Assembly (NCBI GenBank): GCA_036268455.1
Contig: DATAUD010000022.1
Span: 1 to 64,000 of the forward strand
Length of the DNA stretch: 64,000 bases
Source: DATAUD01 sp036268455
Lineage (GTDB): Bacteria > Verrucomicrobiota > Verrucomicrobiia > Limisphaerales > Palsa-1400
Direction: 5' to 3'
The notes beneath the pieces were generated by a model. The model was not told the origin of the DNA and ran no database searches. It saw nothing but the letters and a program-made list of their open reading frames with translations. Below, one piece after another: positions 8,281 through 16,416 of the stretch. Each line of letters opens with the position of its first letter. Within the stretch, counting starts at the first letter, position 1. Made by a program: the position numbers and the translations under genes.

Positions 8281-8630
8281 GCATCCCGAAGGACAGGCCG
8301 TTAAGTTCGGAGCGGGAAAGATTCCTGAATCTACGGCACCTTCCTGCGCAATTAAGCGCAAGTGAAGCGTCGCATCTGCTGGGCTGCGCTCCGCACGACG
8401 TTCCAGTCTTGGTTGCCAAGGGCTTGCTCAAACCGCTGGGCAATCCGACCCCCAATGCCGTCAAGTACTTCGCCCGCGTCACGCTGGAGGAATTGAGCAA
8501 TGATGCGAAATGGGTCTTTCGCATCAGAGCCGCCATTAACGAGTTCTGGCGAATGAAAAACGCCGGGCGAGCTGCCGTTGAATATCAAATGTCCGAGCAG
8601 ACTCAAGACACGGCCCAGCGTGTCGCCTGA
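8277..8630 (+). CDS. Small DNA-binding-like protein, conserved in Verrucomicrobiota
   Basis: The protein has 117 residues. The segment LPAQLSASEASHLLGCAPHD followed by VPVLVAKGLLKPLGNP looks like the helix-turn-helix of an excisionase-like or MerR-like domain: two short helices with the turn at LGCAPHD. A second conserved part reads VKYFARVTLEEL. From memory, proteins with this arrangement recur in Verrucomicrobiota genomes as hypotheticals near regulators and secretion genes. It overlaps the preceding gene by four bases. A DNA-binding role is likely, but the target is unknown. Confidence 0.65.
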   Translation: MSIPKDRPLSSERERFLNLRHLPAQLSASEASHLLGCAPHDVPVLVAKGLLKPLGNPTPNAVKYFARVTLEELSNDAKWVFRIRAAINEFWRMKNAGRAAVEYQMSEQTQDTAQRVA

Positions 8631-8682
8631 TTTTATTTCGTATTGACTGTCGCTGCATTGGCTCTCTTTTGCCCCTTTTGCG

Positions 8683-8714
8683 CGGACACCAACGGACACC
8701 AAAACGGACACCAA
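8683..8714 (+). repeat. Three direct copies of CGGACACCAA
   Basis: Copies lie at 8683-8692, 8693-8702 and 8705-8714, so two are abutting and the third is offset by two bases. They sit about 50 bases after the stop of the three-gene cassette, in the 297-base gap (8631-8927) before the converging TolC-like gene. Nothing else was recognised in that gap. The repeat could bind a protein or be the residue of a recombination site. Confidence 0.6.
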
Positions 8715-8927
8715 AAGTGTTAAAAATGGTATAGGCCGGTAAATGGAATTATCCTTGATTACCGAGGGAAAATGGGGCATATTTGAGTCGTAAACGCGGT
8801 GAAAAATGCCCAAATCCGGCAACTGGCTCCATTCTTAAGTGCTTGTCCGAGCAACATCCTTGAACGACGCAATGTTGCTGAACGAGGCGTCAGCCGGCCT
8901 GTAAGCTGATTTCGCGAACCAATCGAC

Positions 8928-10220
8928 CTAGCGCAATCGCCCGAGTTGAAAGTCCAGGGCGGAGCGTTGAGTTTGGTAATCGTAACGGGCGTCGGTTGCG
9001 GCGATTTGGGCTGAGGTCAGGTTCAACTCCGCCTGGCTCAGTTCGATAATGGAACTAAGGCCATTCTTAAAGCGCGACTGGGAGAGTTCGAGGGCTTCGC
9101 GGGCGTTGCGCAGCAATTCATCGGTCAGCGCAAGCCGCTGCCAGGCATAATCGAGGTTGAAACTGGTTACTTGCACGTCACGGGCGATGTTGTCCTCCTG
9201 GTCGCGCACTGCTTCCTCGGCGGCTCGGGCGCGAAATTGGGCTTCGCGCCGCCGGCTGGCGTTGAATCCGCCTTCGTACAGCGGCAGCGAAAGATTGAGG
9301 CCGGCCGCCAGGTAATCGGGGCCAACCTGGCTAGCATCGCCGGCCCCGCGCACGCCGCCGGTCGCCGCCGCGCTTATCGTCGGGTAATCCAGCTTTTCCT
9401 GCGCCCGGGCAAATTCTCGCGCGGCATCCCGCTGATAGCGCGACTCCGCCAAATCAGGCCGTTGCGCCAGCGCTTCGAGAATGAGGTCGGAGGAATTATT
9501 GGTGACATAAGTGGGCAACGGTTCGTCAGAAAGCCGGTAGGTGTGGGCGCGGGGTTCTCCCAGCACATCCGAAAAAACGGCAAAACTGGCTTTGAGATCA
9601 ATTCCCGCCTTGGCCAGAAGGATTTTGGCCTGGTCGTAATCGACGCTGGCGAAGCTGACATCCAGCTCGGAGCGCAGCTTGTTCGTCGCCAGCGCCCGGG
9701 TTTGTTCCAGGATAAATGCCCGGTTGCTCACTGTTTCCTGCGCCACGTCCAGCACCGATTGCGATTCCAAGGTCGAAAAGAAGGAATTATCCACTTCGAG
9801 CAAGATTTGAGCGCGGGTGGCGATGACGTTCATTTTCTCGGAACGTTCGCGCAATCGGGCGCTCTTCGTTAAATCCCATGACTTTCCAAAATCCGTGATA
9901 AGCTGGCTGATGGTGACGCCCTGAGCTTCGCGATCATAGACACGCGAGGCGCTCAATGAGCCGGCAAGAATACGGGTGTTGCCCGGGTCTCCGGTGCCCG
10001 CGGCGGTGGCGACGGCGAAAATGCTCGGCAGCAACGCCGACTGGACCTCTTTGGTGACTTGTTGGGCGGCCAGCGCGGTCAAATTGGCCACGGAGATTTT
10101 GGGATGTTGTCTGAGCGCGATGTCTCGCGCCTGGGCCAGCGTCAACGAGTTGGTGGGCGCGTCGGCGGCGTGGGCCAACTGCGCCACCAACATAGCGACG
10201 ACGAGAGGCGTAATTCTCAT
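8928..10220 (-). CDS. TolC-family outer-membrane efflux protein
   Basis: The protein has 430 residues. It begins with a signal peptide (MRITPLVVAMLVAQLAHA) and carries the two outer-membrane efflux repeats of the TolC/OEP family: LTLAQARDIALRQHP at the start of repeat one and ALAQRPDLAESRY at the start of repeat two, each followed by long helices ending in a LSQAELNLTSAQ-like stretch. It forms a trimeric channel through the outer membrane for tripartite efflux pumps. ATG 10220 gives a proper signal peptide; longer starts would run into the pump gene. It overlaps the RND pump gene by four bases and is the last gene of the efflux operon. Confidence 0.9.
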   Translation of the reverse strand: MRITPLVVAMLVAQLAHAADAPTNSLTLAQARDIALRQHPKISVANLTALAAQQVTKEVQSALLPSIFAVATAAGTGDPGNTRILAGSLSASRVYDREAQGVTISQLITDFGKSWDLTKSARLRERSEKMNVIATRAQILLEVDNSFFSTLESQSVLDVAQETVSNRAFILEQTRALATNKLRSELDVSFASVDYDQAKILLAKAGIDLKASFAVFSDVLGEPRAHTYRLSDEPLPTYVTNNSSDLILEALAQRPDLAESRYQRDAAREFARAQEKLDYPTISAAATGGVRGAGDASQVGPDYLAAGLNLSLPLYEGGFNASRRREAQFRARAAEEAVRDQEDNIARDVQVTSFNLDYAWQRLALTDELLRNAREALELSQSRFKNGLSSIIELSQAELNLTSAQIAATDARYDYQTQRSALDFQLGRLR

Positions 10221-13200
10221 GTTTTCCTGGGTTTTTCGTAGATCAGCAAATACGCCGCCGGGACAATAAAGACTGTCAATACCACCGATACCGCCAGCCC
10301 GCCGATGATGGCCATCGCCAGCGGCGCATAGGCCTCGCTGCCGGTGCCGAGCTTCAATGCCATAGGCAGCAGGCCGATGAGCGTCGCGCCCGACGTCATC
10401 AACACTGGACGCAGCCGAACGCGGCAAGCCAGCGAGACCGCCTCGCGCACAGGGCGGCCTTCCTCCACTAACCGGTTGGTGAATTCCACAATGAGAATGC
10501 TATTGGAGACAACAATTCCCACCATCATTACCACCCCCATCAAGGACATGACATTCAGCGTTGTCCCGGTCAGCCACAGAATCAGCAGGACCCCAGTCAG
10601 CCCCGTTGGAATGGCCAGCAGGATCAAAAATGGGTCGATAAACGATTTGAATTGCGCGACAAGGATCAAATAGACCAGCACCGTCGATAGGATCAGGCCC
10701 AATCCGAAACTCTGGAATGAGGATCGCATCGCCTGCACCGTTCCGCGCACATGGATGACTGTGTTGGGCGGCAACGAGGTTTTGTCCACAATCTTTTGCA
10801 CGCCGGCATAGACTTTGTCCACGGCTTCGGTGGTGGGGGCGACATAAACATCGATCACGCGCCGGATTTGGTAATGGTCCACCTCGGTGGGCGCGGGAGA
10901 GCGAGAAAAATGGACAACGGAGTCCAGACGCGTCGGCGTTTTAAGATGCGCGGCGCGCAACGGCATCGAACCAAGATCAGCCAGACTCTTCACCTTATTT
11001 TCCGGGTACTGAACGGTGAAAAGGTAATTGTTTCCGCTCTTGGGGTCGATCCAGTAGCTCGGCGAGATCATCCCGTCAGAAGTAAGCGCGGTGATGAGAC
11101 TGTCCAGCACCTCTTTGGCGCTCAGACCCAGTTCGCTCGCCCGCTCGCGGTCAATGTCAACATGCAACGCGGGGTAGTCCACATCCTGCGGCACCAACAC
11201 GTCGCTTACGCCAGGCAAAGCCCCGGCCTGTTGCGCAATCCGGGCGGCAATGTCGTGCGCGGCATGCAAATCCATGCTGCTGACTTGGATGTCCAGTGGC
11301 GCTGGTATTCCCTGGTTGATAACCGCATCGACCAGGCCGCCGGTCTGGAAATAGGCGCTGACCTGGGGCAAGTCACTCCGGATGCGGGCGCGCACTTTGT
11401 TCATGTAGTCGAAGCTGCTCAGGGCGTGGCCTTCGTTAAGTCCCACTTGGACGATGGCGGTGCTGGGGCAGGAATTGGGATTTAGAATGGCGTTGAAGCC
11501 AGGCGTGGTTCCGATGTTCGAGACGATGATCTTAAGGTCCTTTTGCGGGACTATCTGGCGCACGATATCCTCGACTTGGCCAACCAATTGATCGGTCAGT
11601 TCCAAACGAGTGCCAGACAGCGCTTTGACGCTAATAACGAACTGGCTGGGATCGGTGCGGGGAAAGTAGGCCTGACCGATTAGCGGATACAGGGCCAGAC
11701 TCAGAAGGAAAACGCCACTGATGCCAAGGACAAGGGCGAGCGGCCGCAGCAAGCCGATTTTTAGAACTCCTTCATAACGGTCCAGCATCCCTTTGAATTT
11801 GCGGTTGAACCAGCTATTGAAACGCTGGCCCCACCCGCGCGGTTTGTCGCGATGGGCCGGATCGTCGCCCAATTCCTCATGAGCCTGATGCGCGTTAATG
11901 AGCCTCGCGCAAAACAGAGGCACGACTGTCATCGCGACTACATAGGAAGCCAGCAATGAGAATACCACGGAAAGGGCCAGGGCAGTGAACAGGAAACGGC
12001 TGACGCCGTAAAGAAAAGTCACCGGGAAAAAGACCACAATCGTCGTAAGCGTTGCCGCCAGCACCGGCAGGGACACTTCCTGACCCCCGCGTTCAGCGGC
12101 GACATCGGGCGCTTCGCCCATTTCCAAATGGCGGAAAATATTTTCCAGCACGACCACCGAGTTGTCGATCAAACGGGAAAAGGCCAGGGCAAGACCGCCC
12201 AGAATCATGGCGTTAATGGTGTTCCCGCCCATGTTGAGGGCGATAAACGCCGCCAAGGCCGATAGCGGAATGGAAAGAAACACCGCTACCGTCGCCCTCA
12301 GGCTGCCCAGAAAAACCAGGATCATCAAACCGGTTAGAATGAGGCCGATGCCGCCTTCGTGAATGAGTGTCTCGATGGCAGTGCGGACGAAAACCGACTG
12401 GTCGAACACGACTTCTGTGATGAGACGCTTGGGCACATCCAGCAAATGGGCAACAACATTCTTGACACCGTTGACCACCGCGATGGTATTGGCGTCGCCG
12501 CCTTGTTTGACCACGGGGATATAGACCGACGGCTGGCCGTTAATGCGGACCTTGTTGTACTGAATTTGCGAAGCGTCCCTGGCCTCGCCAATGTCTCCTA
12601 CCAATACCGACGCCTCTCCCACCGTTTTCAGCGGCACCAGATCGACATCTTTCATCGAATTGATCTGGCTGTTTGCATAGACGCTGTAATCCAAAGGCCC
12701 GATTTTGACGTCACCCGCCGGAAGAATCAGATTGGCTTCGTTGACGGTGCGAACCACGTCCATCACGCTCAATTGATGCGCTTCCAGTTTGAGCGGATCG
12801 ACATAGACCATGATCTGCCGGTAGCGTCCGCCAAAAGCCGGCGGCACAGAAGCCCCGGGTATGCCGGCCATCTGGTTGCGAATGGTGAATTGGCCCAAGT
12901 CGCGCAATTGCGCTTCGCTCAGGTCTTTGCCCTTCAAGGTTACCAGGCAGACCGGCAAACTGGAGGCGTCAAATTTCATCACCACGGGCGGCAAAGTTCC
13001 CTGGGGCAAATAGCGCAAAGTGGCCATGGACAAATTGGCGATGCTGGTCACGTCCGAATCGGGATTGGAGCCGGGCTGGAAATAAACTTTTATGAGGCTC
13101 ACTCCGGTCAACGAACGCGATTCCATGTGGTCGATTCCGCCCGCCAGGGTGAACATGCGCTCAAATTGGCCGGTAATGTCATTCTCGATTTGCTCAGGGG

Positions 13201-13357
13201 GCATTCCCGAATAAAATGTGGCGACCACCACCACCGGAATGTTGATCGACGGAAATAGATCCACAGGCATGCGGACCAGCGTTGTCACCCCCACCACGCA
13301 CACCATCAGACAAACAACGATGATTAAATACGGAAAACGAATGGCAAAGCGGGGCAT
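10217..13357 (-). CDS. RND-family efflux pump (HAE1/AcrB-like)
   Basis: The protein has 1046 residues, the usual length for the family. The N terminus has the first membrane segment, then MPVDLFPSINIPVVVV and the FYSGMPPEQIE motif of the porter domain. The fourth membrane segment has LIDNSVVVLENIFRH, in which the usual Asp-Asp pair reads Asp-Asn; this form is seen in many HAE1 pumps. The C-terminal half repeats the plan and ends with FIVPAAYLLIYEKPR. It uses the proton gradient to export drugs, lipids or metabolites together with the adaptor and TolC-like channel of the same operon. ATG 13357 fits the family start; its gene begins 7 bases after the RraA-like gene ends. Confidence 0.93.
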   Translation of the reverse strand: MPRFAIRFPYLIIVVCLMVCVVGVTTLVRMPVDLFPSINIPVVVVATFYSGMPPEQIENDITGQFERMFTLAGGIDHMESRSLTGVSLIKVYFQPGSNPDSDVTSIANLSMATLRYLPQGTLPPVVMKFDASSLPVCLVTLKGKDLSEAQLRDLGQFTIRNQMAGIPGASVPPAFGGRYRQIMVYVDPLKLEAHQLSVMDVVRTVNEANLILPAGDVKIGPLDYSVYANSQINSMKDVDLVPLKTVGEASVLVGDIGEARDASQIQYNKVRINGQPSVYIPVVKQGGDANTIAVVNGVKNVVAHLLDVPKRLITEVVFDQSVFVRTAIETLIHEGGIGLILTGLMILVFLGSLRATVAVFLSIPLSALAAFIALNMGGNTINAMILGGLALAFSRLIDNSVVVLENIFRHLEMGEAPDVAAERGGQEVSLPVLAATLTTIVVFFPVTFLYGVSRFLFTALALSVVFSLLASYVVAMTVVPLFCARLINAHQAHEELGDDPAHRDKPRGWGQRFNSWFNRKFKGMLDRYEGVLKIGLLRPLALVLGISGVFLLSLALYPLIGQAYFPRTDPSQFVISVKALSGTRLELTDQLVGQVEDIVRQIVPQKDLKIIVSNIGTTPGFNAILNPNSCPSTAIVQVGLNEGHALSSFDYMNKVRARIRSDLPQVSAYFQTGGLVDAVINQGIPAPLDIQVSSMDLHAAHDIAARIAQQAGALPGVSDVLVPQDVDYPALHVDIDRERASELGLSAKEVLDSLITALTSDGMISPSYWIDPKSGNNYLFTVQYPENKVKSLADLGSMPLRAAHLKTPTRLDSVVHFSRSPAPTEVDHYQIRRVIDVYVAPTTEAVDKVYAGVQKIVDKTSLPPNTVIHVRGTVQAMRSSFQSFGLGLILSTVLVYLILVAQFKSFIDPFLILLAIPTGLTGVLLILWLTGTTLNVMSLMGVVMMVGIVVSNSILIVEFTNRLVEEGRPVREAVSLACRVRLRPVLMTSGATLIGLLPMALKLGTGSEAYAPLAMAIIGGLAVSVVLTVFIVPAAYLLIYEKPRKT

Positions 13358-13364
13358 AACGCGG

Positions 13365-14075
13365 CTAAATTTGATTGTTGCGCACGGCTTCGCGCAATTT
13401 TTCCAACGAGAATTCGGGGGAGCGGCAGACGTCAATAATCGCCTTGTGCTTGGCGGAAACGTCGGCGGCTGCGGCCGGAATTCTCCTTGCCAATTCCAAC
13501 GGTATGGACTGCACGCCATGCAAATCCCCATGCACCAGGTCTCCCGAATGCACACTCAGGCCCGCCACCTCGACTGGCCCGCCAAATTCCACAATATGCG
13601 CGTAAGCGTGGGATACGGTGACATTCTCGGCAAAGAAGTGAAATCCGGCGGCCGCTGCCGCGGGAAGATCGCGCACCGCCCCATTAGTCACAACGCCCAC
13701 GCAACCCAAGGATTGAAGAATGTTCATATGCACCTCCCCCACGAAAGACCCCAGTCCTTTGTGGCTGGCCGTATCCTGCACCACGATTATCCGTGGAGCG
13801 GGCACGGATTGAACGTACTCCCACAAATCCGTGCGGTCGTGGTAAGGCGGACCGGCAAACGCCGGCGCTGATCCCCGGATTAGAATGGTTGCGGCATACC
13901 CAACCATCGGCTGCAATTGCGGAAACAGGCATCGGATGGACCCGTGCGCGAATCCTTCATTGCGCAATCGCACACGGAACGTTTCGATGGCATTGGCCAG
14001 CGTGCAGGCATCCAGTCGGCGCAATGCGTCCAATTCTTCTGTTGTCAATGGGGGCGCCGGGTTTGGTTTACTCAT
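13365..14075 (-). CDS. RraA-like / class II HMG-CHA aldolase-family protein
   Basis: The protein has 236 residues. It shows the RraA-family marks: an early LDACTLANAIE helix, GAVRDLPAAAAAGF (the Gly...Arg-Asp substrate and metal motif), and GDLVHGDLHGVQSIP near the end. The family includes RNase E inhibitors, 4-hydroxy-4-methyl-2-oxoglutarate aldolases and oxaloacetate decarboxylases, and the sequence alone does not separate them. ATG 14075 is chosen because the alternative at 14105 lies within the upstream gene. It lies between the adaptor and the pump of an RND operon, 10 bases after the former and 7 before the latter, so it is co-transcribed with them; no functional reason for this is known to me. 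Confidence 0.8.
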   Translation of the reverse strand: MSKPNPAPPLTTEELDALRRLDACTLANAIETFRVRLRNEGFAHGSIRCLFPQLQPMVGYAATILIRGSAPAFAGPPYHDRTDLWEYVQSVPAPRIIVVQDTASHKGLGSFVGEVHMNILQSLGCVGVVTNGAVRDLPAAAAAGFHFFAENVTVSHAYAHIVEFGGPVEVAGLSVHSGDLVHGDLHGVQSIPLELARRIPAAAADVSAKHKAIIDVCRSPEFSLEKLREAVRNNQI

Positions 14076-14085
14076 AAGAAAAAAT

Positions 14086-15228
14086 TCAATTCTGCGATGG
14101 AACATCTATGACTTTGGGGGCGACTTTCTCGCCCGCGCTGAATTGCGACCGGCTTCCTATCAGTACTAGGTCTCCCTCCTTCAACCCGGAAACCACTTCG
14201 AAACGGTCAGGTGTTTCCAAACCAAGTGTCACCGGCCGTTCTTCAATTTCGTTTTGGCTGTTAATCACATAGACGCTCGACATCTGCCCGGGTGGGACCG
14301 CCTGGATGGGAATGGAAAGCGCGCGTTCGCGGTGCTCCACAGGAAGCTCAAGATTGACATACATGCCCGGCACCAAAGTCAAATCCGGGTTGGCCACCTC
14401 GATCTCCGTGGCCATCGTGCGCGTGTCGGGATCGATCTTGAGGCTTGCGCGCGTGATTTTTCCTGAAAATGGCTTGCCTCCCATCGAGACGACGGTCCCG
14501 CTGACTGTGTTGCCAACGAAGATATCCTTCACATATTCCTCCGATACAAAAAAATCCAGCCGCAAATGATAATTGTCGGAAATCTCCAGCAGCGGCTGGG
14601 TGTTCTCGCTGGACATCCCCGCTTCGACGAGCGCGCCGGGATCGACGTAGCGGTGTGTGATCACGCCTTTAAAGGGCGCGGTGATTTGCGTATAGCTGAC
14701 CAGCGTCCGGTATTTGCCCACGTCCGCCTGGGCCGCCCCCGCCGCGGCCTGCGCCGCCAGGTCCTTGGCCGCGGCCGTGTCGATGTCCTGTTGCGCCACG
14801 AGATTCGGATGGTCGTGGTTTACGGACATCATCCGGGAATAAATCAAATGCGCGTTGGTGAAATCCGCCTCGGCGCGCCGTTCCACGGCCAGGGCGTTGC
14901 TGAGTTCGTCGTGCAATTCAGGCACTTCAATTGTCGCCAGCAATTGCCCCGCGTTTACCCGGTCGCCGAAATCGACATTCATCTTGTCAAGATAGCCCGA
15001 CACCTTGGCGTGCAATTCCACTTCGACGTAGGGCCGAAATTCCGCGGGAATGGGAACTATTTTCGACAGGTCCATGCGTTGCACCCGGCCGGCGGGAACG
15101 GTGGGCGCCTGATCCTCGGAATTCGCACGCATCGCGGCGCCCTGTTTGCATGAAGCGCAAATAAGAGCGGCCACGGCTCCCGTTACCACCAGCGCCGAAA
15201 TTCTCCGCCGTTTCGATTCGTCAATCAT
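14086..15228 (-). CDS. Membrane-fusion (HlyD/AcrA-like) adaptor of an RND pump
   Basis: The protein has 380 residues. An N-terminal hydrophobic segment is followed by Cys residues near 24-27, so it may be a lipoprotein, although the lipobox is not canonical. The half-lipoyl motif is split around a coiled-coil hairpin: VELHAKVSGYLDKMNVDFGD near 72-90 and YTQITAPFKGVITHRYVDPG near 190. A beta-barrel domain follows, with VPGMYVNLELPV. It bridges the pump and the outer-membrane channel. It starts 12 bases after the response regulator gene and precedes the RraA-like gene, all on one strand. Confidence 0.9.
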   Translation of the reverse strand: MIDESKRRRISALVVTGAVAALICASCKQGAAMRANSEDQAPTVPAGRVQRMDLSKIVPIPAEFRPYVEVELHAKVSGYLDKMNVDFGDRVNAGQLLATIEVPELHDELSNALAVERRAEADFTNAHLIYSRMMSVNHDHPNLVAQQDIDTAAAKDLAAQAAAGAAQADVGKYRTLVSYTQITAPFKGVITHRYVDPGALVEAGMSSENTQPLLEISDNYHLRLDFFVSEEYVKDIFVGNTVSGTVVSMGGKPFSGKITRASLKIDPDTRTMATEIEVANPDLTLVPGMYVNLELPVEHRERALSIPIQAVPPGQMSSVYVINSQNEIEERPVTLGLETPDRFEVVSGLKEGDLVLIGSRSQFSAGEKVAPKVIDVPSQN

Positions 15229-15240
15229 AACGTTAATTCG

Positions 15241-15921
15241 TCAATCCTCGGTTTCGTCGCTAATGGCGTAACCAACCCCTCTCACGGTTCGAATGAGTTT
15301 CTTCGGACTATCATCATCCACCTTGCTGCGCAAATGCCGCACATAGACATCCACGATATTCGTAAGCCCTTGAAAACTTTCGTCCCATACGTGCTCAATA
15401 ATCATGGTCCGTGTCGTCACTCTTCCTGCGTTGGCGGAAAGATATTCCAGCAGGCTGTATTCTTTGGTCGTCAATTCGATCTTCCGTCCGCCGCGTTTCA
15501 CCTGCCGGCTCGCGCGATCAATTTCCAGGTCTCCAATTCGAAGGACGTCCAACGGCTCCGTTCCTCCGCGGCGAATCAGGGCTTTGACCCGCATCAGCAA
15601 TTCTTCGAAAGCGAAGGGCTTGCTCAGATAATCATCCGCGCCGGCCTCGAAATGGGTGACTTTCTCCGAAGTGCTGGCATGCGCCGTGAGAATAAGGATG
15701 GGCGTTTTGCTGTCATGTTGACGAATCCGCTTAAGCACTTCAGTTCCGCTGAGTCCGGGCAGCATCAGGTCAAGAATGATCAGATCGTAATCGAATGTCT
15801 TGGCCATTTCCCACCCGCTCTGGCCGTCGTTGGAAATGTCCACCGCGAAACGGTGATCCCGCAAGCCGCAAGCGACAAACTCCGCCACCTTCTTTTCGTC
15901 TTCGAGCACCAGGATTCGCAT
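15241..15921 (-). CDS. OmpR/PhoB-family response regulator
   Basis: The protein has 226 residues. The receiver domain (1-115) has the acidic pocket at Glu7-Asp8-Glu9 (VLEDEK), the phospho-acceptor Asp51 in LIILDLMLPG, and Lys101 in YLSKPF. The winged-helix DNA-binding domain (about 130-222) has ELTTKEYSLLEYL and the recognition helix, ending in KLIRTVRGVGYAI. This is the CusR/CopR/QseB type. It heads the RND efflux operon and so probably controls it. No histidine kinase gene lies next to it in the window, so its partner must be elsewhere, unless the kinase was lost. Confidence 0.92.
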   Translation of the reverse strand: MRILVLEDEKKVAEFVACGLRDHRFAVDISNDGQSGWEMAKTFDYDLIILDLMLPGLSGTEVLKRIRQHDSKTPILILTAHASTSEKVTHFEAGADDYLSKPFAFEELLMRVKALIRRGGTEPLDVLRIGDLEIDRASRQVKRGGRKIELTTKEYSLLEYLSANAGRVTTRTMIIEHVWDESFQGLTNIVDVYVRHLRSKVDDDSPKKLIRTVRGVGYAISDETED

Positions 15922-16332
15922 AAGAACTTACTCATTCGACCTGATGAACATTAAAATAACATGAATGGCACATTAAAATTCCTTTCAGAATTCGATAACC
16001 AAAAGGAAACGCAACCCGGGAAGTGACCATGTATCCACCTGGCGGGGAAGGCCTTGCGGCCTCCGGTTGCCGGTAAGTCAGTCAATACGCGACAGAAACG
16101 GTACCGGATTAAAAACCCCTGACATCCCATTTCATTCTGCATAAAAACGTTGTAGCCCTCCGCAACGGAAGCAAACGGCCCCCCACTCAGCACCTCGTTT
16201 AAAACCCCGTCCCCGGCGTCGGCATTATTCTTAGAAAAACTCAAGGCATGACAATTTCCCGGCTTGCGCGAACGGGCTTGCCATCGCCCTCGCAGTCGTC
16301 GTAGTATGCCCCGCGATCACGCATTAGTGCGC
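15922..16332 (-). other. Gap between the response regulator and tRNA-Phe; no supported gene
   Basis: The stretch must contain the minus-strand promoter of the efflux operon and the plus-strand promoter of the tRNA. An open frame of 97 codons on the minus strand (15951-16244) has no recognisable domain, odd composition and no clear ribosome site, so it is not called. No strong hairpin was seen. Confidence 0.5.
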
Positions 16333-16408
<76 letters not shown>

Positions 16409-16416
16409 CTTTCCCG

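Noticed and set aside
8683..8714. CRISPR array
   Set aside because: Only three copies of ten bases, abutting with no spacers of typical length, and no cas genes nearby.
10217..13357. Loss of function of the RND pump because the Asp-Asp pair reads Asp-Asn
   Set aside because: The Asp-Asn form occurs in many HAE1-type pumps, so it does not indicate a defect.
15951..16244. 97-codon open frame on the minus strand upstream of the response regulator
   Set aside because: No family motif, odd composition, no ribosome site, and it would cover the likely promoter of the efflux operon.
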